Shown piece by piece: positions 12,701 through 20,618 of a stretch of DNA of 64,000 bases. The stretch's first letter is position 1. Every line of letters begins with the position of its first letter. The translations under genes and the position numbers were made by a program. The notes beneath the pieces were generated by a model that did no database searches, was not told the origin of the DNA, and saw only the letters and a list, made by a program, of their open reading frames with translations. The stretch comes from Bacteroidota bacterium (GTDB lineage: Bacteria; Bacteroidota; Bacteroidia; Chitinophagales; Chitinophagaceae): contig JADJQP010000002.1 of assembly GCA_016712665.1 (NCBI GenBank), forward strand, positions 646,501-710,500, in the 5' to 3' direction.

Positions 12701-15455
12701 TTCCTGCACATAAATTGCTTGCTGTTCCCACCGCATTAATGATAGCACCACCACTAATCGCATAAGTATAACCTGGGGTTCCACCTGCTGTGTTGGTAGT
12801 TGCTGTTCCGTCACAACCAGGTACACAAGTAACCGGTGTGGTGGTATTGATAGTTATCGTTGGTGCATTCGGTGCGGTTAATTGTACCGTTGTGGTCGCA
12901 CTACAACTATTCGCATCCGTTACCGTAATGGTGTAAGTTGTACCTGCACATAAATTGCTTGCAGTTCCTACCCCATTGATCGCAGCACCGCCACTAATCG
13001 CATACGTATAACCTGCTGTTCCACCAGCTGTTGTCGTAGTAGCTGTACCATCACAACCCGGTGTACAGGTAGGAGTAGTTGTAACATTGATATCTACCGT
13101 TAACAAAGCAGGACCGCTAACTACAAAGTTGGTTGTTCCCACACAAGAGCTTGCATCTGTTACGGTTACCGTATAGCTGCCTACACATAAACCACTAATC
13201 GCTCCGGTGTTGACATCTATAATACCAGGTGCGGTTATTGAATAGGTATAACCCGGAGTTCCGCCTATTGCGGTGGCCTGAGCTGTGGCATTGCAATCTC
13301 CAAAGCAACTTACTGAGGTAATATTAGATATCGTTACAGTTGGTGAGTTCGGAGTAGATAAACTGATATTGGTAGTACCGGTACAGCCATTGGCGTCCGT
13401 TCCCGTAATTATATAGTTGGTTCCTGCACATAGGCCTGTGAAGGTTCCTACAGGTACCTGAGGTCCTGCTGCAGGGGATATGGTAAATACAATTGGTCCA
13501 TTACCGCCGGCGCCACTTACTGTAGCCGTACCATCACAACCCGGTGTACAAGTTGGGTTGGTGGTATTGGTAATCGTAGTCACTACTGCTGTAGGTTCGG
13601 TAATCGTAAAGCTTGTTGTAGCTGTACATAGGTTTGCATCCGTTACTGTTACGGTATACGTTCCCGCACATAGGCCAGTAATCGCTCCGGTGTTGGCATT
13701 GATAATACCGGGGGCGTTGATTGCATACGTATACGCTGCTGTACCACCGGCTCCGTTTGCTTGGGCCGTGCCATTACATTGTGCATTACAGATCGCATTG
13801 GTGATATTCGATACGGTTACACTTAATACCGTTGGTTCGCTTACATTAAAGGTAGTGGTTCCGGTACAAAGATTTGCATCGGTTACCGTTACTGTATAGG
13901 TTCCGGCACATAGACCCGTGATTGCTCCGGTGTTTGCATTGATAATACCGGGTGCGGTAATCGCATACGTATAAGCTGGCGTTCCTCCCGCTCCGGTTGC
14001 TTGTGCCGTACCATTGCAAAGTCCATTACAAGTAACATTCGTAATATTGGAGGTACTTACACTAAGTACTAAAGGTTGGGTTATGGTAAAGGAGGTAGTA
14101 GCGGTACATAAATTAGCATCGGTTACCGTAACCGTGTAGGTGCCGGCACAAAGTGCGCTAATCGCTCCGGTATTCACATCGATTACACCAGGTGCCGTAA
14201 TAGCATACGTATAGGCTACCGTTCCACCGGCTCCTGTAGCTTGTGCACTACCGTTACAAAGTCCATTACAAGTTACATTCGTGATATTGGATACCGCTAC
14301 GGATAGCACTGCCGGTTGTGTTATGGTAAAGGTTGTAGTGGCCGTACACAAATTTGCATCCGTCACCGTTACAGTATACGTTCCCGCACATAGACCACTT
14401 ATTGCTCCCGTGTTGGCATTGATAATACCGGGGGCGCTAATGGCATAGGTATAAACAGGTGTTCCACCGGCTCCGGTTGCTTGGGCAGTACCATTGCAAA
14501 GTGGATTACAAGTCACATTGGTAATATTCGTTACCGCAAGGCTTAGTACAAGTGGTTGGGTAATCGTAAAGCTTGTGGTAGCTGTACATAGGTTTGCATC
14601 TGTAACCGTTACGGTGTAGGTACCCGCACATAGACCGCTAATCGCACCCGTGTTGGCATTGATAATACCAGGGGCGTTGATTGCATACGTATACGCTGCC
14701 GTACCACCGGAACCGTTTGCTTGGGCCGTGCCATTGCAAAGTGGATTACAAGTTACATTGGTGATATTAGATATGGTTACACTTAATACTGTTGGTTCAC
14801 TTACATTAAAGGTAGTGGTACCCGTACAAAGATTTGCATCTGTTACCGTTACCGTATAGGTACCTGCACATAGACCCGTGATTGCTCCGGTGTTTGCATT
14901 GATTATACCGGGTGCGGTAATCGCATACGTATAAGCTGGCGTTCCTCCGGCTCCTGTTGCTTGTGCTGTACCATTGCAAAGTCCGTTACAAGTAACATTC
15001 GTAATATTGGAGGTACTTACACTAAGTACTAAAGGTTGGGTTATGGTAAAGGAGGTAGTAGCGGTACATAAATTAGCATCGGTTACCGTTACCGTGTAGG
15101 TGCCGGCACAAAGTGCTGTAATGGCTCCAGTATTGACATCGATTACACCAGGTGCCGTAATAGCATACGTATAGGCTACCGTTCCACCGGCTCCTGTAGC
15201 TTGTGCCGTACCGTTACAAAGCCCATTACAGGTTACATTCGTGATATTGGATACCGCTACGGAGAGTACTGCCGGTTGTGTTATGGTAAAGGTTGTGGTG
15301 GCCGTACACAAATTTGCATCCGTTACCGTTACAGTATACGTTCCCGCACATAGACCACTAATTGCACCTGTGTTGGCATTGATAATACCGGGGGCGCTAA
15401 TGGCATATGTATATGCAGGGGTTCCAATTGACTCCTGTTGCTTGGGCATTACCAT
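6690..15455 (-). CDS. giant surface protein 1, central array of SprB-type repeats
   Basis: A 2,921-residue open frame made almost wholly of about 36 SprB-type Ig-like repeats of 79-82 residues. Two classes alternate. One has AITAPGIINANTGAI in its middle and ends TATTSFTITQP; the other has AISGGAIINAVGTASNLC and ends TTTVQLTAPNAP. Both share an early C-x3-C pair (TCNGLCNG, TCVPGCDG), a central LCAGTYTVT strand and a DANxC motif, so most have four cysteines. Larger blocks recur about 960 bp, 1.44 kb and 2.16 kb apart. The apparent start is internal: at about 15427 one extra base separates it from the N-terminal piece. The product should be exported by T9SS as an extended surface or gliding adhesin, like SprB. 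Its ligand is unknown. Confidence 0.85.
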   Translation of the reverse strand: MVMPKQQESIGTPAYTYAISAPGIINANTGAISGLCAGTYTVTVTDANLCTATTTFTITQPAVLSVAVSNITNVTCNGLCNGTAQATGAGGTVAYTYAITAPGVIDVNTGAITALCAGTYTVTVTDANLCTATTSFTITQPLVLSVSTSNITNVTCNGLCNGTAQATGAGGTPAYTYAITAPGIINANTGAITGLCAGTYTVTVTDANLCTGTTTFNVSEPTVLSVTISNITNVTCNPLCNGTAQANGSGGTAAYTYAINAPGIINANTGAISGLCAGTYTVTVTDANLCTATTSFTITQPLVLSLAVTNITNVTCNPLCNGTAQATGAGGTPVYTYAISAPGIINANTGAISGLCAGTYTVTVTDANLCTATTTFTITQPAVLSVAVSNITNVTCNGLCNGSAQATGAGGTVAYTYAITAPGVIDVNTGAISALCAGTYTVTVTDANLCTATTSFTITQPLVLSVSTSNITNVTCNGLCNGTAQATGAGGTPAYTYAITAPGIINANTGAITGLCAGTYTVTVTDANLCTGTTTFNVSEPTVLSVTVSNITNAICNAQCNGTAQANGAGGTAAYTYAINAPGIINANTGAITGLCAGTYTVTVTDANLCTATTSFTITEPTAVVTTITNTTNPTCTPGCDGTATVSGAGGNGPIVFTISPAAGPQVPVGTFTGLCAGTNYIITGTDANGCTGTTNISLSTPNSPTVTISNITSVSCFGDCNATAQATAIGGTPGYTYSITAPGIIDVNTGAISGLCVGSYTVTVTDASSCVGTTNFVVSGPALLTVDINVTTTPTCTPGCDGTATTTTAGGTAGYTYAISGGAAINGVGTASNLCAGTTYTITVTDANSCSATTTVQLTAPNAPTITINTTTPVTCVPGCDGTATTNTAGGTPGYTYAISGGAIINAVGTASNLCAGITYTITVSDANGCAGTTTVQIIAPNSPTVTISNITNVTCNGLCNGTAQATGAGGTPAYTYAITAPGIINANTGAITGLCAGTYTVTVTDANLCTGTTTFSVSEPTVLSVTVSNITNAICNAQCNGTAQANGAGGTAAYTYAINAPGIINANTGAITGLCAGTYTVTVADANLCTATTSFTIIEPTAVVITITNTTNPSCTPGCDGTVTVSGAGGNGPIVFTISPAAGPQVPVGTFTGLCAGTNYIITGTDANGCTGTTNISLSTPNSPTVTVSNITSVSCFGDCNATAQATAIGGTPGYTYSITAPGIIDVNTGAISGLCVGSYTVTVTDASSCVGTTNFVVSGPALLTVDINVSTTPTCTPGCDGTATTTTAGGTAGYTYAISGGAAINGVGTASNLCAGTTYTITVTDANSCSATTTVQLTAPNAPTITINTTTPVTCVPGCDGTATTNTAGGTPTYTYAISGGAIINAVGTASNLCAGIIYTITVTDANSCSATTTVQLTAPNAPTITINTTTPVTCVPGCDGTATTNTAGGTPTYTYAISGGAIINAVVTATNLCAGIVYTITVTDANACTGTTTVQLTAPNAPTITINTTTAPTCVPGCDGTATTITAGGTPAYSYAISGGAAIDALGHASNLCAGIVYTITVTDANSCSATTTVQLIAPNSPTITINTTTPVTCVPGCDGTATTITAGGTPVYTYAISGGALIDALGNASNLCAGIVYTITVTDANACSGTTTVQLTAPNAPTITINTTTAPTCVPGCDGTATTNTVGGTPAYSYAISGGAVIDALGNASNLCAGTIYTITVTDANSCSATTTVQLTAPNALTITINTTTGPTCVPGCDGTATTNTVGGAPTYTYAISGGATIDVVGAATNLCAGTIYTITVTDASGCTGTTTVQLAAPSSPTVTITNTTNPSCTPGCDGTATVSGAGGNGPIVFTISPAAGPQVPVGTFTNLCAGINYIITGTDANGCTGTTNISLSTPNSPTVTVSNITSVSCFGDCNATAQATAIGGTPGYTYSITAPGIIDVNTGAISGLCVGSYTVTVTDASSCVGTTNFVVSGPALLTVDINVTTTPTCTPGCDGTATTTTAGGTAGYTYAISGGAVINGVGTASNLCAGTTYTITVTDANSCSATTTVQLTAPNAPTITINTTTPVTCVPGCDGTATTNTAGGTPGYTYAISGGAIINAVGTASNLCAGIIYTITVTDANSCSATTTVQLTAPNSPTITINTTTPVTCVPGCDGTATTITAGGVAGYTYAISGGAIINAVGTASNLCAGIVYTITVTDANACTGTTTVQLTAPNAPTITINTTTAPTCVPGCDGTATTITAGGTPGYTYAISGGAAIDALGNASNLCAGIVYTITVTDANSCSATTTVQLIAPNAPTITINTTTPVTCVPGCDGTATTITAGGTPTYTYAISGGAAINAVGTASNLCAGIVYTITVTDAIGCTGTTTIQLTTPNTPVITINTTTPVTCVPGCDGTATTTTAGGTPTYTYAITGGASINAAGNASNLCAATVYTITVTDANGCSATATVQLTAPNAPIITINTTTGTTCVPGCDGTATTAIVGVNPPYAFAITGGALINAAGVASNLCAGTIYTITITDAAGCTGTTTVQLAAPNAPTVTVTAFTNVTVFGGADGTITVAGAGGTPGYFYSINPAIGGQAPAGNFTGLNSPVNFPLQTCYTITLTDAAGCTATTVQCITQPPVPNLVVTGVTDETCFGKCDGTLTLSTTGGATPYAYLLAPGNIPSPTGIYNNLCVGTYTVTSTDVNNATGTVTFTIGGPTQLVWNNAIATNISCFGAANGAITVNASGGTGLITYTINPLGPQPNNTGIYNGLTQQCYTVTATDANGCSITTSLCIVEPPQITFAAVVAQDNSCNGGLAGTITVAATGGNPLPNYTYVLTPGGQNNQTGQFTGLGAGTYTVTVTDGNGCTATTGGIVINEPAAIVYNTVNVHEVYCYGDATGSIVVVASGGTERLRSPLLQMLRASIRLL

Positions 15456-18400
15456 TGCAAAGAGGGTTACAAGTCACATTGGTGATATTTGTTATCCCAA
15501 GGCTTAGTACAGGTGGTTGCGTAATCGTAAAGCTCGTTGTCGCTGTACATAGGTTTGCATCCGTTACTGTTACAGTATACGTACCCGCACATAGACCGCT
15601 AATCGCACCCGTGTTGGCATTGATAATACCAGGGGCGTTGATTGCATACGTATACGCTGCTGTACCACCGGCTCCAGTAGCTTGGGCCGTGCCATTGCAA
15701 AGTGGATTACAAGTTACGTTGGTGATATTAGATACGGTTACACTTAATACTGTTGGTTGTGTGATAGAAAAGGTTGAGGTAGCTGTGCAACCTACGGCAT
15801 CTGTTGCAGTGACAGTGTAGCTGCCTGGACATAAACCACTAATTGCCCCTGTGTTGGCATTGATAATACCCGGTGCAGTAATGGCATACGTATAAGCAGG
15901 GGTTCCACCGGATCCTGTAGACTGTGCTGCACCATTGCAAAGTCCAGTACAGGTGACATTGGTGATATTGGAAATATTGAGATTTAAGACCGGAGGTGCT
16001 GTTACCGTAAAGCTGGTTGTAGCTGTACAAAGGTTTGCATCGGTAGCTGTTACTGTATAGGTACCTGCGCATAACCCCGAAATAGCCCCAGTAATATTAA
16101 TTACACCCGGTGCTGTTATGGAATAAAAATACCCGGGAACGCCTCCACCAGAAATTGCCTGTGCTGTGCCAACACATGGTGCCAAACAGGTAACGTTGGT
16201 GATGTTGTTCACTGCAACCGTCAACAATGGCGGTTGTGAAATTGAAAATGAACTGGTTTTTGTACACCCATTAGCGTCGGTGACGGTTACTGTGTATGTG
16301 CCTGCACAAAGAGAAGATATAGCGCCGGCGGCATTAATAACTCCAGGCGCGGTAATCGCATACGAATAATTCGCAACACCACCTGAAGCAGTAGCTTTGG
16401 CAGTACCTGTGCATTGTGGGTTACAAACGACATTGGTAATATTGCTTATGGCCAAATTCAATATCGGTGGTTGGGTCACATTAAATTGGGTGGTTTTGGT
16501 GCATCCATTGGCATCTGTCGCAGTTACGGTATAGGATCCTGCGCAAAGTCCCGAAATAGCGCCGGTAATATTAATGACACCGGGCGCTGTAATAGCAAAC
16601 GAATATCCAGGTGCACCTCCTGATGCGGTCGCTTGTGCCGTTCCCGTACAGAGTGGATTACAAGCGACGTTTACGATATTAGATACGGTGAGTCCGAGCA
16701 CCGGCGGTTGGGTAACTGTAAAACTCGTGGTGGCTGTACATCCACTTGCATCGGTTGTTGTAACGGTATAATTGCCTGCACATAAGGCGGAAATAGCGCC
16801 TGTATTTGCATTGATAACGCCAGGTGCATTAATAGCATAGGTATATCCGGGTGTACCACCCACACCAGTTGCGGTTGCACTACCATTGCACAAAGCATTG
16901 CACGTTACATTGGTAAGATTCGAAATATTAACCGAAAAGGCCGGCGGTTGTGTAATCGTAAATGAAGTGGTAGCTGTACATAGTAAGGCATCTGTGGCCG
17001 TGACGGTATATGTACCGGCACACAGGCTATTCATAGCACCGGTGTTGGCATTGATAATACCGGGTGCAGTTATTGCATATGTAATGGCAGGAGCTCCACC
17101 TGTGGCAGTAGCTTGGGCTGAGCCATTGCAAAAAGGATTGCATACAATATTGGTAATATTACTGATAGCAACTGACATCCCAGGAGCTTGATTAAGGTTA
17201 ACAATGCTGCTATTTGTGCAATTGTTGGCATCCTTTACGGTTATGGTATAGGCTCCGGGCGACAGGCCATTAAAATTTCCGCTTGGCTGATAGGCTCCCA
17301 AATTCAGCTTATATTCAAACGGAGGGAAATTACCTCCTGCCGTGACCAGAATATTGGCTAATCCCGAGCAAGGAAGAACAGTAGTGGCAACATTGATGGT
17401 AATTGGGGGCGGCTGATTAATAATAATAAGTGTATTTCCGGTGCATCCATTGGCATCCTTGGCCGTAATAACATATGGCCCCGCACCGACCACAAACTGA
17501 TTTGATAACTGGTAGGGCACAAACTGATGTTTAAATTCATAGGGCAATATCCCGTTATTTGCAATTGCAAAAATGGTGGTTGTTCCTCCATTGCAGGTAA
17601 TGGGCGATGCTGCTGCTGCAACTTGAATTGCTGGAGGTGCAACGATGTTTACAATGGTTGAATGCGTACAAAGCTGCGCATCGCGAATGGTAATGGTATA
17701 AGTTCCCACACCCAAGGCGGGAAATTGATTGCTAACTTGATAAGCACCTGCGTTCAAACGATACTGATACGGTAAGATCCCTCCAAATCCAAATGCCTGA
17801 ACCGTTGTAGTAGCTCCACCACATACCAGTGGAATAAAATTGGCAGTAACATATAATGGATTGGGTAGATTACAATTCGAAACCACAAATTGAATATCTC
17901 TCATAATGCTACCAATTAAGGTACCATTTCTATATTCTTTTACACGCACGGTAAACGACCATCGCCCCAAGGCTGTAGTAGTAAATGCAATAAGACCAGT
18001 GGCTGGGTTAATAAAAAATCCGGTTGGAAAGGGATCGAGGGCAGTATAAGGCGCTTGAAAAATATTGGTAGGCGCATTTGTGGCGCAGCCTGCAGGATTC
18101 GTTTGAACGTTTACAGACTCATACACCAATGAATCACCATTTGCATCAAAAGCATTATAGTACGCATAAGACGGAGTATTGATACAGTAGTACGCAATAG
18201 GTGAAGCCACAATACTTGGGGACGTGTTGTTATTAAGCTGTCCGGTATTATTAAAGGTCGCCTCTACAAAAATATTTTGAGCTCCTGAATTCACCAGGTT
18301 ATTGATTCCGGTATTTCGACAACATAATGTTACCCAAAACTTCCAAAAATTACAAGTGGTAGGTAGGGTAACAACACCTTGGTACCACCATTCACGATAA

Positions 18401-18741
18401 CCGGGCAAAACACCTCCGTTACATATAGTTGGAACGGGATTGCATCCTACAAATACCACTCCACCATTGGGTTGACCATTGGGAAGATTCCCTACCATTT
18501 TTGTAAGAGTGATTGATTGGTTATTGACACCGCATGAGTTATTATAGCACATTTGAAATGTTGCAGGCTCAGCGGTTCCTGAACAATCTCGATAAAACTT
18601 AAAGGTAAATCGATACTGATTGGTTTGACCGGGAACCAGTTCATAAATCAATTCGCCACCCGCCGCATGAGTTGCAAAAACCTGCTCGTTTGATAACAGA
18701 AAACCCAAACAAAGTGCTATTATATAATAAATTTTTTTCAT
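15397..18741 (-). CDS. giant surface protein 1, N-terminal piece: signal peptide, conserved head domain, first SprB-type repeats
   Basis: True start of giant protein 1 (whole gene 5612-18741, about 4,380 residues). ATG at 18741 opens a signal peptide (MKKIYYIIALCLGFLLSNEQVFA). A head of about 270 residues follows, beginning THAAGGELIYEL and containing FKFYRDCSG and CCRNTGINN, a Cys-rich N-terminal domain that I recognise from other long Bacteroidota CHU_C proteins but cannot assign a role. From about residue 293 eleven SprB-type repeats run to the frame break near 15427, where one extra base turns ATGxGGTPA into a stop-bound frame. The first three repeats are divergent and carry two cysteines; later ones carry four. 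A TAtaTTTG element lies 17 bases upstream. Confidence 0.88.
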   Translation of the reverse strand: MKKIYYIIALCLGFLLSNEQVFATHAAGGELIYELVPGQTNQYRFTFKFYRDCSGTAEPATFQMCYNNSCGVNNQSITLTKMVGNLPNGQPNGGVVFVGCNPVPTICNGGVLPGYREWWYQGVVTLPTTCNFWKFWVTLCCRNTGINNLVNSGAQNIFVEATFNNTGQLNNNTSPSIVASPIAYYCINTPSYAYYNAFDANGDSLVYESVNVQTNPAGCATNAPTNIFQAPYTALDPFPTGFFINPATGLIAFTTTALGRWSFTVRVKEYRNGTLIGSIMRDIQFVVSNCNLPNPLYVTANFIPLVCGGATTTVQAFGFGGILPYQYRLNAGAYQVSNQFPALGVGTYTITIRDAQLCTHSTIVNIVAPPAIQVAAAASPITCNGGTTTIFAIANNGILPYEFKHQFVPYQLSNQFVVGAGPYVITAKDANGCTGNTLIIINQPPPITINVATTVLPCSGLANILVTAGGNFPPFEYKLNLGAYQPSGNFNGLSPGAYTITVKDANNCTNSSIVNLNQAPGMSVAISNITNIVCNPFCNGSAQATATGGAPAITYAITAPGIINANTGAMNSLCAGTYTVTATDALLCTATTSFTITQPPAFSVNISNLTNVTCNALCNGSATATGVGGTPGYTYAINAPGVINANTGAISALCAGNYTVTTTDASGCTATTSFTVTQPPVLGLTVSNIVNVACNPLCTGTAQATASGGAPGYSFAITAPGVINITGAISGLCAGSYTVTATDANGCTKTTQFNVTQPPILNLAISNITNVVCNPQCTGTAKATASGGVANYSYAITAPGVINAAGAISSLCAGTYTVTVTDANGCTKTSSFSISQPPLLTVAVNNITNVTCLAPCVGTAQAISGGGVPGYFYSITAPGVINITGAISGLCAGTYTVTATDANLCTATTSFTVTAPPVLNLNISNITNVTCTGLCNGAAQSTGSGGTPAYTYAITAPGIINANTGAISGLCPGSYTVTATDAVGCTATSTFSITQPTVLSVTVSNITNVTCNPLCNGTAQATGAGGTAAYTYAINAPGIINANTGAISGLCAGTYTVTVTDANLCTATTSFTITQPPVLSLGITNITNVTCNPLCNGNAQATGVNWNPCIYICH

Positions 18742-19065
18742 AGAAAAAGTTTAACGTTCAAATATAATAATTTTGACTCAATTTAATATTAGAGGTCTCT
18801 CTTATTAGTGTCACAAAAATGTAATTTATATTAAAATATTATTTTACAGTATTTTATACATTTATAATTTATTAATGTGTATAAAATGTCTTTAACCTCC
18901 AAACTGATCTAATAAAAATGTACACTCTCATTTGTTTGAATAGGCCAATCTAATAAAATACATTGGAAAAATATATGGTACTGTATTTCTTGATATTAAC
19001 ATTAAATTCTGCTTGAAGGGAGTTGATTCTCCATTCATAAAATGCACATCCCTTCATTCGATATG
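18742..19065. other. AT-rich intergenic region with an inverted repeat
   Basis: About 320 bases between the thioesterase stop and the giant protein start, both on the minus strand. It holds a perfect 10-bp inverted repeat (ATTTTATACA at 18851-18860, TGTATAAAAT at 18878-18887, 17-base spacing) without a T-run, so it could be a protein-binding site or a weak hairpin. The string ATCTAATAAAA occurs near 18908 and 18950. I see no gene. Confidence 0.4.
18759..18766 (-). promoter_or_regulatory. -7 promoter element (TATATTTG) for giant protein 1
   Basis: Full match to TAnnTTTG on the minus strand, 17 bases upstream of the start codon. No clear -33 TTTG at the usual spacing. Confidence 0.5.
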
Positions 19066-19515
19066 CTACATATCGGCTAATGAATCCCTCAAGGAAAAGT
19101 GCCTCTTCAATTCCTCGGGAATGTTCATAATGCAACGCTTCTCATAGTTAAAAGCTATCATGCCTGTTTTTACAAAAGCTATATCAATTTTCTTTCCATC
19201 TCTATCTGTACTCAATTTGTAAAAAAGGTCAAATGAAATCGAGGAAATAGTATCTACTGAAATAGAAACTTCAATAATATCACCCAAGAAAGATTCTGCT
19301 TTATATTGAATTGCGCTGTCAGCCATTATTAATCCAGCACCTGCAGCATTCAATTCAGTGTAGTTCCATTGTTTCAAAAATAGAATTCGGGCGTCTTGCG
19401 CAATTGATAAAATCCGATCATTGCCCAAATGACCACCATAGTTAATATCACAAACTCTTACAGGAATCTGTGTCTTAAAAAGTACCGGAGTATTGAATGG
19501 AATTTTTATCCTCAT
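19066..19515 (-). CDS. acyl-CoA thioesterase, hot-dog fold (4HBT/FadM type)
   Basis: 149 residues, normal for a single hot-dog domain. The N-terminal stretch VRVCDINYGGHLGND carries the Asp and the His-Leu-Gly-Asn region typical of the 4-hydroxybenzoyl-CoA thioesterase family, followed by the long helix AQDARILFLKQWNY. Strand-rich sequence follows (IEVSISVDTISSISFDLFY), as the fold requires. It should hydrolyse an acyl-CoA in the cytoplasm; the substrate is unknown. It is the last gene of a minus-strand operon, 8 bases after rdgB. Confidence 0.8.
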   Translation of the reverse strand: MRIKIPFNTPVLFKTQIPVRVCDINYGGHLGNDRILSIAQDARILFLKQWNYTELNAAGAGLIMADSAIQYKAESFLGDIIEVSISVDTISSISFDLFYKLSTDRDGKKIDIAFVKTGMIAFNYEKRCIMNIPEELKRHFSLRDSLADM

Positions 19516-19523
19516 AAAAAAAA

Positions 19524-20105
19524 TTACAGTTTACATTTCAACAAAAAATCTGCAAAGGCATCAAATGCCTTTTTGCGATGACTGATTCCATTTTTAATTT
19601 CCGGCAACATGTTTGCGAATGTTATATCATAACCATCCGGAATAAAAATTGGATCATATCCAAAGCCATCCAATCCAGATATTTCGGTACTGATTTGCCC
19701 ATGACACACCCCTTCAAACTGCCATTCCCCTTGTGGCATAACCAGTGTTATGACGGTTTTGAAAAAGGCCCTTCTATTTGCAATACCATCCATTTTGCGA
19801 AGCACCTTTTCGATATTTTTCATTGAATCAACAGGTTCTCCTGCATACCTTGCTGAAAACACTCCTGGTTCTCCATTTATTTCCTCTATAAAGAGTCCTG
19901 TATCCTCAGCAAAACAATTCTTATTGCAAAAAAAATAAACCGTATTTGCCTTAATCGCTGCATTGGCTTCCAGCGTGTCAAAGGGCTCCGGAATATCGTC
20001 AAAAAAGTGAACATCCTTCAATTTTAAAAAATGAAAATGAGGGCCCATTATTGCAGATACTTCTTGAATCTTATGTTGATTGTTGGTACAAAAAACGAGT
20101 TCCAT
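19524..20105 (-). CDS. rdgB: RdgB/HAM1 non-canonical purine NTP pyrophosphatase
   Basis: 193 residues, the usual family length. It hydrolyses dITP, XTP and similar nucleotides to monophosphates and keeps them out of DNA. Family motifs are all visible: N-terminal FCTNNQHKIQEV, ANAAIKANTVYFF, the catalytic-region sequence FAEDTGLFIEEINGEPGVFSARYAG (within residues ~66-90), GFGYDPIFIP and the C-terminal SHRKKAFDAFADFL. The start is 3 bases after the stop of the upstream small gene, implying cotranscription. Confidence 0.93.
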   Translation of the reverse strand: MELVFCTNNQHKIQEVSAIMGPHFHFLKLKDVHFFDDIPEPFDTLEANAAIKANTVYFFCNKNCFAEDTGLFIEEINGEPGVFSARYAGEPVDSMKNIEKVLRKMDGIANRRAFFKTVITLVMPQGEWQFEGVCHGQISTEISGLDGFGYDPIFIPDGYDITFANMLPEIKNGISHRKKAFDAFADFLLKCKL

Positions 20106-20108
20106 AAA

Positions 20109-20554
20109 TTATATTTTAAAGATCGGTTTAATAGCCTCATTCCAAAGTAATAATCGTTTTTCTTTATTGGCAGAAAGCTCTTGTAATGAATCCGCAAGCA
20201 CCATTTTAATTCCATTGAATGTAAATGGCTTGTACAGCGGTTTTCCTGATTTGAAAAAATCAGATTCCATTTGGATATCAAATAGAAACAAGCAATCGGG
20301 TACCTGCTGATTAATGAGCTCAAAAACATTTGCCTCATTAGGAATCACCAATATTACGTAATCATTAGGATTTAGATTACAGGATGCTAAAATTTTTTCA
20401 ATAACAATTCATTCTGCGGATCCCAATCACTCACGGGCACCACTGCAAGGACCCTGCGCTCAAAATTACCGATTCTCTTTACAACAGCACTACTTTTAGA
20501 CGATATAGAATAAAGAATTTCATTATATATGGGTAATAATTCAGAAGAATTCAT
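20109..20554 (-). CDS. small protein upstream of rdgB, possibly a DNA polymerase III psi (HolD)-like subunit; one frameshift
   Basis: ATG at 20554 (MNSSELLPIYNEILYSIS) opens a frame that stops in the A6 run facing 20393-20398. Adding one base joins ...NELLLKK to ILASCNLNPNDYVILVIP, giving one gene of about 148 residues. No signal peptide or membrane segment. The layout resembles E. coli HolD (137 residues) as I remember it: a hydrophobic strand VLAVVPVSDW, a helix ELLLKKILAS, PNDYVILVIP, then a C-terminus with LADSLQELSAN..KRLLLWNEAIKPIF that resembles HolD's L.DL.ANP...ALW..I. This is similarity by eye, not a database hit. Otherwise it is a conserved hypothetical, cotranscribed with rdgB 3 bases downstream. 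Confidence 0.6.
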
Positions 20555-20618
20555 GTAGCAAATGTGGATTTTATTTTGTTTTTTTGCAAAGTAATTAAGT
20601 TACGCTAAATTAACAAAT

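Larger units (their letters stand above)
5897..17862 (-). repeat. array of about 50 SprB-type repeats (unit ~237-243 bp) in giant protein 1
   Basis: I count about 50 consecutive repeats from the head domain to the CHU_C domain, counted by the ...TxxxC...GG...Y..A...GTYTVTVTDAN.C... pattern. Unit length is close to 240 bp. Nearly identical nucleotide blocks recur: the segment at 9421-9780 returns near 11584 and 13027, and the segment at 14041 returns at 15001, exactly 960 bp on. This indicates amplification in multi-repeat blocks and would be prone to misassembly. Confidence 0.88.

Noticed and set aside
5897..17862. Regular ~240-bp repeats as a CRISPR array or a satellite
   Set aside because: The units are far too long for CRISPR repeats, are coding throughout in one frame, and match a known extracellular repeat type.
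19578..20310. Plus-strand open frames opposite rdgB and the holD-like gene
   Set aside because: They are reverse-strand shadows; the minus-strand frames carry the conserved motifs.
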